64,000 bases of DNA from Nostoc carneum NIES-2107 (lineage in GTDB: Bacteria > Cyanobacteriota > Cyanobacteriia > Cyanobacteriales > Nostocaceae), in the NCBI GenBank assembly GCA_002368155.1, contig AP018180.1:6572871-6636870 (forward strand), given 5' to 3'. The notes under the pieces are model-generated. The model saw only the letters and a list, made by a program, of their open reading frames with translations, ran no database searches and was not told the origin of the DNA. A program made the translations under genes and the position numbers. Within the stretch, counting starts at the first letter, position 1. Each line of letters starts with the position of its first letter. Positions 9,743 through 17,892 of this stretch are shown one piece after another.

Positions 9743-10420
9743 ATGTCTGAGAGTGACGAACAAAAAAACGTACGGATTTTATTAGTAGACGATCATGCTT
9801 TGGTACGCCGAGGGATGAAAGGCCAATTTACTATAGAACCTGGGTTTGATGTCGTTGGAGAGGCTACAGACGGCAAACAGGCAATAGAAATAGCGATCAA
9901 ACTCCAGCCAGATGTAATTCTAATGGACATTGATATGCCAGTTATGGATGGCATCACAGCTACACAGCAAATCAAAAGCGATCGCCCTAATATTCGCATT
10001 CTGGCCTTGAGCGCATTCGACCATGATACCCAGGTGATGGGAATGCTGGCAGCTGGCGCAGATGGTTACTGTTTAAAGAGTATTGAATGGGAGCAACTAA
10101 TTGTAGTGATTCAATTGATTCTCCAAGGTGGTGCTTATTTAGACCCACAAATAGCGCAAAAAGTGTCCCGAATGCTTAGGCCTGTGGTAGTTGCCCACAA
10201 AGTAACTGTTTCTGAAGCAGCCCAACAGCCAGTCCTCAGTAATCGGGAACGAGAAATTTTAAAACTAATTGCTGATGGCTATTCCAACCAAAGCATTGCT
10301 GATGAATTATACCTGTCACTAGGAACAGTAAAGTCCTATGTACGTATGATCCTGAATAAACTCAGCGTAGACGATCGCGTTCAAGCAGCTGCAATTGCTA
10401 TCAGAGAAGGATTAATTTAA
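9743..10420 (+). CDS. NarL/FixJ-family response regulator
   Basis: Start set at ATG 9743, preceded by an AGGAACAGGA ribosome site; upstream in-frame starts lie inside the kinase gene. A receiver domain fills about residues 10-125: acidic pair in LLVDDHALVRRG, phospho-acceptor Asp in DVILMDIDMPVMDG, and the conserved Lys in YCLKS. A LuxR-type helix-turn-helix follows (LSNREREILKLIADGYSNQSIADELYLSLGTVKSYV). It is the probable partner of the kinase just upstream and a DNA-binding transcription regulator. Confidence 0.92.
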   Translation: MSESDEQKNVRILLVDDHALVRRGMKGQFTIEPGFDVVGEATDGKQAIEIAIKLQPDVILMDIDMPVMDGITATQQIKSDRPNIRILALSAFDHDTQVMGMLAAGADGYCLKSIEWEQLIVVIQLILQGGAYLDPQIAQKVSRMLRPVVVAHKVTVSEAAQQPVLSNREREILKLIADGYSNQSIADELYLSLGTVKSYVRMILNKLSVDDRVQAAAIAIREGLI

Positions 10421-10713
10421 ATTTGGAGGAGTTCTTGCAAACGTATAGACAATTCTGATGGGGATAGAACCAATGTTCTATCCCCATCAATTTGCTCTGA
10501 CCACAAAATGTAAGGTTGGTTTATACATGACACGAAGCCTTCAGGTAGAGGTTGACAGAGTACAAAAACATGGGGATTGAACAGATTTATCTCTTCATTA
10601 AGAGGAACACCATAGTAAGGGAACACTTCTAAATCCTTTTTCATACAGTAGCGACTGACACGTTGTACCGTAGTGATATTCTTACCAATGACCATAACGC
10701 GAGGTCTTTCCAT
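10417..10713 (-). CDS. Small conserved-looking protein, receiver-like fold possible
   Basis: A 98-residue protein on the opposite strand, converging on the response regulator with a 4-bp overlap of the two 3' ends. It opens with RPRVMVIGKNITTVQRVSRY, a hydrophobic strand followed by a helix as in Rossmann or receiver folds, and has a second strand HVFVLCQPLP. No phospho-acceptor aspartate is obvious. I do not recognise a named family. Its close packing against the two-component pair hints at a modulatory role, which is only inference. Confidence 0.6.
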   Translation of the reverse strand: MERPRVMVIGKNITTVQRVSRYCMKKDLEVFPYYGVPLNEEINLFNPHVFVLCQPLPEGFVSCINQPYILWSEQIDGDRTLVLSPSELSIRLQELLQI

Positions 10714-11430
10714 GACAACGACCGAATGATTGAGAGGATAATACAGCTAGAGATGATAGCGATCGCAAAAATGTTTCGGGGTTAAAAAATTCTATAGCTT
10801 GGATTATTACCCTCTTCCTTAAAGAAAATCACAATCTTTAATTCATGAATAATGAGCTATAAGCTATGTCTAGATGCCACATATCTATAATTATTTAATG
10901 TTGCTTTTTTAGTTTATTAGTCACTAAAAGATCCAATTTTTTATCTAATTTATATAGATGAATTTATTATGAAGTTATAGCTATCTACACGCTACAGCCA
11001 ATCGGATAGCTATGTGGATAATCTTCTTGGTTAATGAGGATGCTGTATGGATGAAAGCCTAAATAGCCGTTAGATAGTTTTTCATATTGATGTATGAATA
11101 GGAAACTATAAACATAGTTTATATACCCATTAAATAGTATTTTCATTCAATAACTAGGACAAGAAAACGATAACCACACTTTACACAGCAACATCAAATA
11201 AAAATAACGTATTTATAGTGTGGTTATACCAGAATATTTAATGAAAATTAGCTAAAAGCTTTAGCTCATAAAATTTCAGCGTCTTTTCATTTCTCAATGC
11301 TATGACACTTAATTAAACAAGCTTAGTCTCACCTCAATATTAAATCTCTGTGCGTTCTATTATTCGCATAGTTCTGTTCATACTGGGCATTTTCTTATTT
11401 ACCAATTTTCAGTGAAGGGTTTCACATCCT
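10714..11430. other. Intergenic region upstream of the sugar transferases
   Basis: About 720 AT-rich bases between divergent genes, so it must hold two promoters. The one structure I can support is an 11-bp perfect inverted repeat, ATAACCACACT (11170-11180) with AGTGTGGTTAT (11217-11227), separated by 36 bases; it could be a regulator site or a long-loop hairpin. No gene is seen. Confidence 0.45.
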
Positions 11431-12192
11431 ATGGCAGACCGAGTTAGTTTTCTCAATACTAATTTTGATCGTATGTCTTTCGATGAGGCAATTGAGATTT
11501 TACTCACAAGATTACAAAGGCGACAAGGAGGGTGTATATATTATGCCAATGCTCATACTATGGTCACTGCTAATCAGGATATCGCTTTAGCAGCGGCATT
11601 AGAAAATAGTGATTTATTATTGGCAGATGGAAGTGGAGTGCTGTGGGGTAGTGCTTTGCTAGGTAAACCTTTGATACATAATCTCAATGGCACTGATCTG
11701 GTTCCATCTTTATGTAAAAAAGGAGCACAAAAAGGTCTATCAATATATCTTTTGGGCGCTAAACCAGGTGTAGCTGAAGCGGCTGGAGAAAATCTTGCTA
11801 AAACTTATCCTGGCTTAATTATTGCTGGTACACAACATGGTTATTTCTCTCCAGCAGAAACTCCAAAAATATTAGAGAGGATTCGAGCAGCACGTCCACA
11901 TCTATTGTTAGTAGCGATGGGTGTACCACTACAAGAAATTTGGATCAACCAATATGCTAGTGAATTACCTGGAATCACTTGTATGGGCGTAGGAGGCCTA
12001 TTCGATTTTGTCGCAGAACGTGTACCTCGAGCTCCAATTTTCATTCGTAGTTTTGGTATGGAATGGCTGTGGCGATTAGCAATGGAACCCAATAGACTAT
12101 GGCGACGTTATATCATCGGTAATCTAATTTTTTTAAACTTACTGATGGCTTCTATATGGACGAATTCAAGCCAAGATGAACAAACAACATAA
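11431..12192 (+). CDS. WecG/TagA/CpsF-family glycosyltransferase
   Basis: A 253-residue protein of family GT26. Diagnostic segments are YYANAHTMVTANQD near residue 38, LLLADGSGVLWG near residue 68, NGTDLVP, and LLVAMGVPLQEIW with GVGGLFDF near the C-terminus. Family members transfer N-acetylmannosamine-type sugars to lipid-linked intermediates in enterobacterial common antigen, teichoic acid or capsule synthesis. The final 17 bases overlap the next gene, an initiating sugar-phosphate transferase, so the two probably act in sequence in building the same polymer. Confidence 0.88.
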   Translation: MADRVSFLNTNFDRMSFDEAIEILLTRLQRRQGGCIYYANAHTMVTANQDIALAAALENSDLLLADGSGVLWGSALLGKPLIHNLNGTDLVPSLCKKGAQKGLSIYLLGAKPGVAEAAGENLAKTYPGLIIAGTQHGYFSPAETPKILERIRAARPHLLLVAMGVPLQEIWINQYASELPGITCMGVGGLFDFVAERVPRAPIFIRSFGMEWLWRLAMEPNRLWRRYIIGNLIFLNLLMASIWTNSSQDEQTT

Positions 12193-12889
12193 TCAAATGT
12201 CGCAACCCTCTAATTCGCAACCAATTGATATACCAGTTGTGAATCGGGCCTATATTGCCCATGTTACTCAACTCCCAGTTCATCCTTCTGTTAATAGCAA
12301 AGCGAAAAGGGTAATTGACATATTAGGTGCTGTGATAGGACTAGGGATTATGGCAGTTATTTTGATTCCTGTGGCTGTAGCTATTCAATTAGATAATCCT
12401 GGGCCTATATTCTATAGTCAAATTCGCTGTGGGCTGAATGGGCGCTCTTTCCAGATTTGGAAATTCCGTTCTATGGTAGTTGGAGCGGAAAAACTTAAGC
12501 ATCTAGTGAAGAACGAATCTCAAAACAAGCGTATTTTTAAAAATGAGAATGATCCGCGGATTACGAGGATAGGGAAGTTTCTCCGGCGGACGAGTTTAGA
12601 TGAACTCCCTCAGTTTTGGAACGTACTACTAGGAGAAATGAGTCTAGTAGGTACACGTCCTCCAACACCTGATGAAGTGATGCATTACTCAAGTCATCAC
12701 TGGCAACGTTTAAATGTCAAACCTGGTATGACTGGAGAATGGCAAGCTAATGGGCGTTCTCAAATTAAAGACTTTGAAGATATTTTGAATATGGATATTG
12801 ACTACCAACGTAAATGGTCTATAGCTTACGATATTATTTTAATTATTAAAACTCTCAAAGTTGTCTTTAAGAAAGAGGGTGCTTTTTAG
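12176..12889 (+). CDS. Bacterial sugar transferase (polyprenyl-phosphate glycosyl-1-phosphate transferase)
   Basis: A 237-residue PglC/WcaJ-type enzyme. A single N-terminal membrane hairpin (about residues 44-70) precedes the catalytic core with KRVIDILGAVIG, WKFRSMVVGAE, the RRTSLDELPQFWNVLLG block holding the Asp-Glu catalytic dyad, GTRPPTPDEV, and KPGMTGEWQANGRS. Members load the first sugar phosphate onto undecaprenyl phosphate. Cyanobacterial relatives act in exopolysaccharide and heterocyst envelope synthesis; which of these applies here cannot be told. ATG 12176 overlaps the upstream gene; ATG 12197 is an alternative. Confidence 0.9.
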   Translation: MNKQHNQMSQPSNSQPIDIPVVNRAYIAHVTQLPVHPSVNSKAKRVIDILGAVIGLGIMAVILIPVAVAIQLDNPGPIFYSQIRCGLNGRSFQIWKFRSMVVGAEKLKHLVKNESQNKRIFKNENDPRITRIGKFLRRTSLDELPQFWNVLLGEMSLVGTRPPTPDEVMHYSSHHWQRLNVKPGMTGEWQANGRSQIKDFEDILNMDIDYQRKWSIAYDIILIIKTLKVVFKKEGAF

Positions 12890-13020
12890 GATTATTTCTA
12901 TTTCAGAATTATAAAAATAAATCGGTGATAGCAATCTGATTTGGTTTTGCCAGCCTCTCACTATATAGAAATTGAAATAAGTGAGTCAATATTGAAAAAC
13001 GTAAAATAAAGTCTTTGCGA

Positions 13021-13057
13021 TTACGTCGCTTCTCCCCTTGGGAGACGCTGCGCGAAC
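13021..13057. repeat. Interspersed cyanobacterial repeat fragment
   Basis: A GC-richer block in AT-rich spacer with the inverted motif CTTCTCCCCTTGGGAGACGC. Similar blocks are widespread between genes in Nostocales genomes. It forms a small hairpin (TCTCCC/GGGAGA). Confidence 0.55.
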
Positions 13058-13113
13058 ACTAGGTTCAGCTTGTAATGACAACTTATCACTGACTTAAGCA
13101 AAACTTGCTGCCT

Positions 13114-13146
13114 AGAAACCCGACTTTTTCAAAAAGTCGGGTTTCT
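13114..13146. repeat. Perfect 16-bp inverted repeat hairpin
   Basis: AGAAACCCGACTTTTT and its exact complement are separated by one C. No T-tract follows on either strand. It may stabilise or end the sugar transferase transcript, but it also resembles a dispersed hairpin repeat of these genomes. Confidence 0.7.
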
Positions 13147-13370
13147 CAATGCTCGCTTCCGGAAACATTGCCCCAGCCTGTGGAGTATATGTATTATAAA
13201 AATACTACTCTTGAAAAACTACGGTAACGGCATATGTAGTCCCTGGTCTCAATCAAATTCACTTCAATGGCGAATGCTAGCAATTGCTAATTTTCTCATT
13301 TAGAAAAATTGCTTATTCGTTTGAATTCGTCACGCAATTATTTGATTGCTATCAGCAAGGTAGAAAAGTC

Positions 13371-14156
13371 ATGGAACAAATCTATAAATATCCGCGTACC
13401 CATCACATTCAGGGTTCGCGGTTGCAACCTGGGGATGAAGACCTAGAGAGTATTCCCTTTGATGCACTCAAAGAACAGTATGTAGTTGTTGAAGAAAAAG
13501 TTGATGGTGCTAATGCAGCCATTAGTTTTGCTGCTGATGGTCAAATCCGACTGCAAAGTCGAGGACACTATTTAACAGGTGGGGCGAGAGAAAAGCACTT
13601 CAATTTGTTTAAACAGTGGGCGCATACTCACGCTTTAGCTTTTTGGCAGGTATTGGGAAATCGCTATATTCTCTTTGGAGAATGGCTATATGCCAAGCAC
13701 ACGGTATTTTATGATGCCTTACCCCACTACTTTTTAGAGTACGACGTACTGGATTTAGAAAAGCAAGTATTTCTCAGTACTAAAAGCCGTCAGCAGTTAC
13801 TAGCTGGATTGCCTTTATGTTCTGTACCTGTACTGTTTTCTGGTCAGCTCCTATCCTACAAGCAAATGATTGGCTTGGTGGGTGAGTCACATTATCAAAC
13901 CCCTGCACATTTGCAAACTTTCAGCCAAATTTGTCAGGAAAGAGGACTGGATGTGGAACGTTCCCTGAAACAAACTGACCAAAGTTCGTTAATGGAAGGT
14001 TTATACATCAAAGTTGAACCAGGAGATACAGTAATTGCGCGTTATAAATACGTGCGTTCCAGCTTTTTAACCACCATTCAACAATCCGATGGGCATTGGC
14101 TCAATCGCCCAATCATACCGAATGTGCTGCGTTCTGATGCAGATTTATTTAGGTAA
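13371..14156 (+). CDS. ATP-dependent RNA ligase (Rnl-type)
   Basis: Start taken at ATG 13371 (261 residues): it has an upstream AAGG ribosome site and the residues beyond it match the family, while the extension to 13284 does not look coding. The nucleotidyltransferase signature EEKVDGAN (motif I, lysine adenylated by ATP) is near residue 43. Later motifs include FGEWLYAKH (motif III-like), SLMEGLYIKVE (motif IV-like) and RYKYVR (motif V). It should seal 5'-phosphate to 3'-OH RNA ends. The next gene, 61 bp downstream, is HD-Pnk, the end-healing enzyme that makes such ends; ligase plus HD-Pnk operons are an established arrangement. Confidence 0.88.
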   Translation: MEQIYKYPRTHHIQGSRLQPGDEDLESIPFDALKEQYVVVEEKVDGANAAISFAADGQIRLQSRGHYLTGGAREKHFNLFKQWAHTHALAFWQVLGNRYILFGEWLYAKHTVFYDALPHYFLEYDVLDLEKQVFLSTKSRQQLLAGLPLCSVPVLFSGQLLSYKQMIGLVGESHYQTPAHLQTFSQICQERGLDVERSLKQTDQSSLMEGLYIKVEPGDTVIARYKYVRSSFLTTIQQSDGHWLNRPIIPNVLRSDADLFR

Positions 14157-14217
14157 TGGGGCATTGGGCATGGGGCATTTCCCCCTCATTTCCTTCTTTA
14201 TTCAAGGGATAAAACTT

Positions 14218-15351
14218 ATGAATTCTTCTAATCAAGATTGGTCTTTTCCTTATTGTCCCAGCGAAGCCAATTGGTTGATTAATTGGTCGGCGCTGGAAGC
14301 AGAATTTGATTGGTTGCGATCGCTTGCTGATTGTCCCCAAAATCCACGCTATCATGCTGAAGGTGATGTTCTCATTCATACAAAATTAGTATGTGAAGCT
14401 TTAGTTGCTTTACCTCAATGGCGAGCATTACCAAGCAAAGAGCAATCAATCTTATTTGCAGCAGCTTTACTGCATGATGTGGCAAAACCTGCGGCTACTG
14501 AAATTGCAGACGATGGTGCTATTTCCTCGAAAGGTCACGTACTCCAAGGTGCAAAAATGGCACAGCAGATTCTTTGGGATTTGCAGGTACCATTTAAACA
14601 ACGGGAGGCGATCGCGTCTTTGGTGAAATATGGTAGTTTACCCCTATGGTTTTGGGATAAGTCCAACCCAGAACGGGCAGTGATCAAAACTAGCCAAATC
14701 ATTCGTTGTGATATGCTGGCGATACTTGCAGAAGCAGATGTGCGCGGACGATACTGCAATGACCAAGCGCAATTACTTGAACGCATCGAGTTTTTCCGCG
14801 AATTTTGCCAAGAAAATAGCTGCTTTGACCAACCGAGAGAATTCCCATCAGCCCACAGTCGGTTTATTTATTTTCAAAAAGAAAATGGGAATCCAGACTA
14901 TGAAGCATACGACGACACGCGCTTTCAAGTGGTGATGATGTCAGGATTACCAGGTTCAGGAAAAGATACTTGGATTAAAGAAAATCTCCCCGAATGGCAG
15001 GTAATTTCTCTAGATAAACTGCGTCAGCAAATGGGCATCGACCCAGAAGACGACCAAAGTATAGTAGCAAATGCAGCTAAAGCCTTAGCTAAAGAATATA
15101 TGCGAAATGGACAATCCTTTGTATGGAATGCCACTAACCTTAGCCGTCAATTACGGGGGATGCTCATTCGGATGTTTGCTAATTATCAAGGTCGGATTCG
15201 CATTGTTTACTTAGAAACCTCTTGGGAAGAACTATTGCGGAGAAACTGCGATCGCACTGCCAAAGTTCCAGAAAAAGTACTTTATCGCTTGAAAAATCGC
15301 CTAGACGTACCTGATATTACTGAAGCACAAACAGTAGATTGGGTTGTATGA
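14218..15351 (+). CDS. HD-Pnk: HD phosphoesterase fused to 5'-OH polynucleotide kinase
   Basis: 377 residues from ATG 14218. The N-terminal half is an HD phosphohydrolase: histidine in RYHAEGDVLIHT, the HD pair in AALLHDVAKPA, and further aspartates in ILAEADVRGR. The C-terminal half is a P-loop kinase with Walker A GLPGSGKDTW, a DKLRQQMG segment and an RNCDRTAKVPEKV lid. In characterised HD-Pnk enzymes the HD module removes 2',3'-cyclic or 3' phosphate and the kinase phosphorylates 5'-OH ends, preparing broken RNA or DNA for a ligase. The ligase is the gene just upstream. All motifs are intact, so the pair should be active. Confidence 0.88.
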   Translation: MNSSNQDWSFPYCPSEANWLINWSALEAEFDWLRSLADCPQNPRYHAEGDVLIHTKLVCEALVALPQWRALPSKEQSILFAAALLHDVAKPAATEIADDGAISSKGHVLQGAKMAQQILWDLQVPFKQREAIASLVKYGSLPLWFWDKSNPERAVIKTSQIIRCDMLAILAEADVRGRYCNDQAQLLERIEFFREFCQENSCFDQPREFPSAHSRFIYFQKENGNPDYEAYDDTRFQVVMMSGLPGSGKDTWIKENLPEWQVISLDKLRQQMGIDPEDDQSIVANAAKALAKEYMRNGQSFVWNATNLSRQLRGMLIRMFANYQGRIRIVYLETSWEELLRRNCDRTAKVPEKVLYRLKNRLDVPDITEAQTVDWVV

Positions 15352-15411
15352 GGTATGGGGCATTGGGAATTTGGTATTCGTCATTACTTACTTTTTATCT
15401 CTCTACTCCTC

Positions 15412-15444
15412 AATTACCCATTACCAATTACCCATTACCAATCA
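15412..15444. repeat. Short tandem repeat (ATTACCC type)
   Basis: About four to five imperfect copies of a 7-base unit related to ATTACCC or ATTACCA, a common short tandem repeat between genes in filamentous cyanobacteria. Confidence 0.7.
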
Positions 15445-15458
15445 CCCAATTCATAACA

Positions 15459-15653
15459 CTACTCATTAATTACATCCCCAACCTGAAAAGTTTGCCCTTC
15501 TACCGTTACTTGATCGCCTGAGAATAATTTTCGTCCTCGTCGGGTTTCAACTATGCCATTAACTTTTACATCACCATCAAGGATTATCAGTTTTGCTTGT
15601 CCTCCAGTTGAGGCTATACCTATTAACTTTAAAAATTGGTCAAGTTTAATCAT
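15459..15653 (-). CDS. Small S4-domain RNA-binding protein
   Basis: A 64-residue protein that is essentially one S4 domain: IKLDQFLKLIGIASTGGQAK, then DGDVKVNGIVETRRGRKLF and GDQVTVEG. Single S4-domain proteins of this size (YbcJ/RqcP-like) bind structured RNA such as tRNA or rRNA, and one branch works in ribosome quality control. Which branch this belongs to cannot be decided by eye. It converges on the HD-Pnk gene across a tandem-repeat spacer. Confidence 0.85.
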   Translation of the reverse strand: MIKLDQFLKLIGIASTGGQAKLIILDGDVKVNGIVETRRGRKLFSGDQVTVEGQTFQVGDVINE

Positions 15654-15832
15654 ATTAAATAGCTAAATCAGTTTGTATTGAGGATTGGTCATTATTTATA
15701 GCACTAAAGCCTTGGCTAATTCTCAAGTAGCTTTAATTATAATTTTACATATTGCACAATCTTGTGATAGACAAAATTTTAGGTATACCATGCTTCTATA
15801 AAACTCATATTTGATTTTTAAAACTTACGTAG

Positions 15833-15859
15833 GATGCGTTAGCGATAGCGTAACGCATC
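15833..15859. repeat. Dispersed hairpin repeat (GATGCGTTA family)
   Basis: A 9-bp stem GATGCGTTA/TAACGCATC around the loop GCGATAGCG. The same 27-bp unit recurs at 50173-50199 (one base changed) and inverted at 62595-62621, so it is a multi-copy family. Confidence 0.85.
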
Positions 15860-16249
15860 TTTGCCCATGTTTTTCATTGGTTATAGCTTCTGCCTAACGC
15901 ACGCTACATTACTGATATTTTTCAGACATCACATCGGATTCTTATATGTACTTTTTGTATATGAAATATAATTCACATTAAAGTATTTTACGATTTTTAT
16001 CATAATTTTTGGAATGTACCATTAATCGATAAAATCATAATCATTCAGATTATGCAAAATAGTTTGGCTCATCAGCTATATATCTCTTTCACAACCAACA
16101 TCAGAATAATCATATCCTTAACCAGATATTAAGGAGTATGGAAATAATTTATAAGAAAGCTATATATAGCTAATTTGAACACCTTCTGTCTGCCATAGGC
16201 GATTACCTTTTCAGTCTATTTACCTATCTCATGTAAATCCGAGGTATTT
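15860..16249. other. Gene-free AT-rich spacer
   Basis: Nothing beyond low-complexity AT-rich sequence is seen. It should hold the promoter of the zinc-finger gene, but no specific element can be assigned. Confidence 0.4.
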
Positions 16250-16507
16250 ATGAGTTCACGCTGCAATCATCTCGATCAAATTCAAAGCGTTACCCCCAGT
16301 GCTCAAGGATGCGAAGAATGCCTAAAAACAGGCGATCGCTGGGTACATTTACGTATGTGTCTCACTTGTGGACATATCGGCTGCTGTGATTCCTCGAAAA
16401 ACAAACACGCTACCAAGCATTTCCATGCAACTAATCATCCTTTAGTACAGTCATTTGAACGTGGTGAAAACTGGCGTTGGTGCTATCTAGATCAAACTTT
16501 CTTATAA
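16250..16507 (+). CDS. UBP-type zinc finger protein
   Basis: An 85-residue protein that is a single ZnF-UBP domain. Zinc ligands visible in order are RCNHLD, GCEECLKTGDRW, LRMCLTCGHIGCCD, KHATKHFHATNH. In eukaryotes this fold binds the ubiquitin C-terminus; bacterial stand-alone versions are common but their function is not established. All ligand positions look intact. It stands alone with hairpins on its 3' side. Confidence 0.9.
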   Translation: MSSRCNHLDQIQSVTPSAQGCEECLKTGDRWVHLRMCLTCGHIGCCDSSKNKHATKHFHATNHPLVQSFERGENWRWCYLDQTFL

Positions 16508-16525
16508 TTTTTGTAACTGAGATAT

Positions 16526-16569
16526 TTGCCTTATGGAAACATTTTCATAGTTAGTTTTCCATAAGGCAA
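16526..16569. terminator. 14-bp inverted repeat after the zinc-finger gene
   Basis: TTGCCTTATGGAAA (16526-16539) pairs perfectly with 16556-16569 across a 16-nt loop, 19 bp after the stop. There is no strong T-tract, so it is a probable 3'-end stabiliser or weak terminator. Confidence 0.55.
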
Positions 16570-16693
16570 TAAGTATGATTTATCATATAAACTAGTTGAG
16601 AAAATTCAAATAAATTTGCACAATAGAAAGTTTTATTAAACTGAAGAGTTATAAACTAGAGAAACTAATCATCCTAATTCTAAAAATCCCTTA

Positions 16694-16733
16694 AGTTTCA
16701 GTCAGGGCTTAAAACCTGACTGAAACTTTTTTT
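16694..16733 (+). terminator. Rho-independent terminator
   Basis: A 13-bp perfect stem AGTTTCAGTCAGG/CCTGACTGAAACT with an 8-nt loop, followed by six Ts on the plus strand. It lies between the zinc-finger gene and the convergent ankyrin gene and mainly serves plus-strand transcripts. Confidence 0.8.
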
Positions 16734-16771
16734 GATGAGCGAATACACGAATTTTGTTCTTGCTTGATTAA

Positions 16772-17251
16772 TTAAGAACTGGCTGCTTTGATAATTTCAA
16801 CAATCTCTTTATGCCTACTCTGAGTTGCTAATTCTAGCGGTGTAGCACCGTTGTTCCCTTTAATATTTAAATTAGCCCCTGATTTCACTAAAATTTTGAC
16901 ACCTTCAATATTATTTTGCCAAACAGCATCATGTAAAGCAGTGTAGCCGTTATAAGGGCCTTGAGCATTGATATCAATACCATGATCAACTAATACCTGC
17001 ATTACCTCTGGATGCCTTAAATAAGCAGCAGCGTGTAATGCAGTTGCTTTCATGCTTGAGTCCACAGCATTAATATCAGCACCAGCATCTATTAGCAACT
17101 TTACCATTGCCGCATTGCCGTTGGCAGAACTCACAATTAACAAGCTATTACCACTACTATCTGTTTGGTTGACATTTGCACCTTGGGCAATCAGTTGTTT
17201 TGCCAGGTTAATATCATTAGTCTTGACTGCGTCTACTAATTTTTTACTCAT
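16772..17251 (-). CDS. Ankyrin-repeat protein
   Basis: 159 residues made almost wholly of about four to five ankyrin repeats, for example GNSLLIVSSANGNAAMVKLL, ATALHAAAYLRHPEVMQVLV and YTALHDAVWQNNIEGVKILV. No signal peptide or catalytic domain is present, so it is a cytoplasmic protein-protein interaction module of unknown partner. Start ATG at 17251 gives a repeat-starting N-terminus (KLVDAVKTNDINLAKQLI), which suits the fold. Confidence 0.9.
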   Translation of the reverse strand: MSKKLVDAVKTNDINLAKQLIAQGANVNQTDSSGNSLLIVSSANGNAAMVKLLIDAGADINAVDSSMKATALHAAAYLRHPEVMQVLVDHGIDINAQGPYNGYTALHDAVWQNNIEGVKILVKSGANLNIKGNNGATPLELATQSRHKEIVEIIKAASS

Positions 17252-17420
17252 ATTTTACCTATTTCAACATTGCCTATTTGATACCCAGCATTTTCACCCA
17301 TTGGTCAAGCCATAGATAAAAACATAAGTAAAGAATTTATCTTTTGTACATCTGAGTACAATACAATTACCTAAAGCCTTAGTCTTGGATTTATATTGAT
17401 TGAACATAGATAAAATAAAA

Positions 17421-17492
17421 AGCCCGTGACGAGGATTGAACTCGTGACCTCACCCTTACCAAGGGTGTGCTCTACCACTGAGCCACACGGGC
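17421..17492 (-). tRNA. tRNA-Thr (anticodon GGT)
   Basis: On the minus strand a 72-nt cloverleaf runs with acceptor GCCCGTG/CACGGGC, D-arm GGCTCAGTGGTAGAGC, anticodon loop with GGT and the GTTCAATCC T-arm. CCA is not encoded. A run of Ts follows the 3' end and may serve as terminator. Confidence 0.95.
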
Positions 17493-17576
17493 AAACTTAA
17501 CTTTTGTTTTTAGTTAAGAGTTATAGTCTTGTGAGCTTTACCAATCTCTCAGAGATTATAACTCTTATCTGTGAAG

Positions 17577-17662
17577 TGGTGGGCCGGGCTGGATTTGAAC
17601 CAGCGTAGGCGTAAACCAACGGATTTACAGTCCGTCTCCATTAACCACTCGGACACCGACCC
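17577..17662 (-). tRNA. tRNA-Tyr (anticodon GTA), CCA encoded
   Basis: On the minus strand, acceptor GGGTCGG pairs with CCGGCCC (one G-U), the anticodon loop is CTGTAAA (GTA, tyrosine), and there is a long variable arm as in class II tRNAs. The gene appears to encode its own CCA tail at 17577-17579, unlike the tRNA-Thr next to it. Confidence 0.95.
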
Positions 17663-17769
17663 ATTTGTCTCACGATTTATAATAGTAGCGCCTCTTTTTG
17701 GAAATAGCAAGGGGTTAGGGACTAATAAATAAAAAATATTTCATCGCCTTGAAATAGGGGAGCAGGGTA

Positions 17770-17791
17770 GAGACGCGATTAATCGCGTCTC
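17770..17791. repeat. 22-bp perfect palindrome
   Basis: GAGACGCGATT followed directly by its complement. Palindromes of this GAGACGCG type are dispersed between genes in Nostocales genomes; no function is known to me. Confidence 0.65.
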
Positions 17792-17855
17792 CACGAGCAG
17801 GTTGAGGGACAGTCATATTAAGCCAAGGATAGGGATTTATTTTTTGGACTCCCTT

Positions 17856-17885
17856 AAAAAAATTAGCGGTGGTAGCTACCACCGC
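17856..17885 (-). terminator. Terminator of the ABC transporter gene
   Basis: A 20-bp perfect palindrome centred on GGTAGCTACC, 8 bp beyond the stop codon, followed on the minus strand by TAATTTTTTT. This is a textbook rho-independent terminator. Confidence 0.88.
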
Positions 17886-17892
17886 CTTTAAA

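Noticed and set aside
1..12889. Heterocyst envelope polysaccharide (hep) island
   Set aside because: The sugar transferase and flippase fit many exopolysaccharide clusters; no hep-specific gene order or diagnostic hep gene could be confirmed.
13284..13370. N-terminal extension of the RNA ligase
   Set aside because: The extra 29 residues are hydrophobic, unlike the family, and ATG 13371 has a ribosome site.
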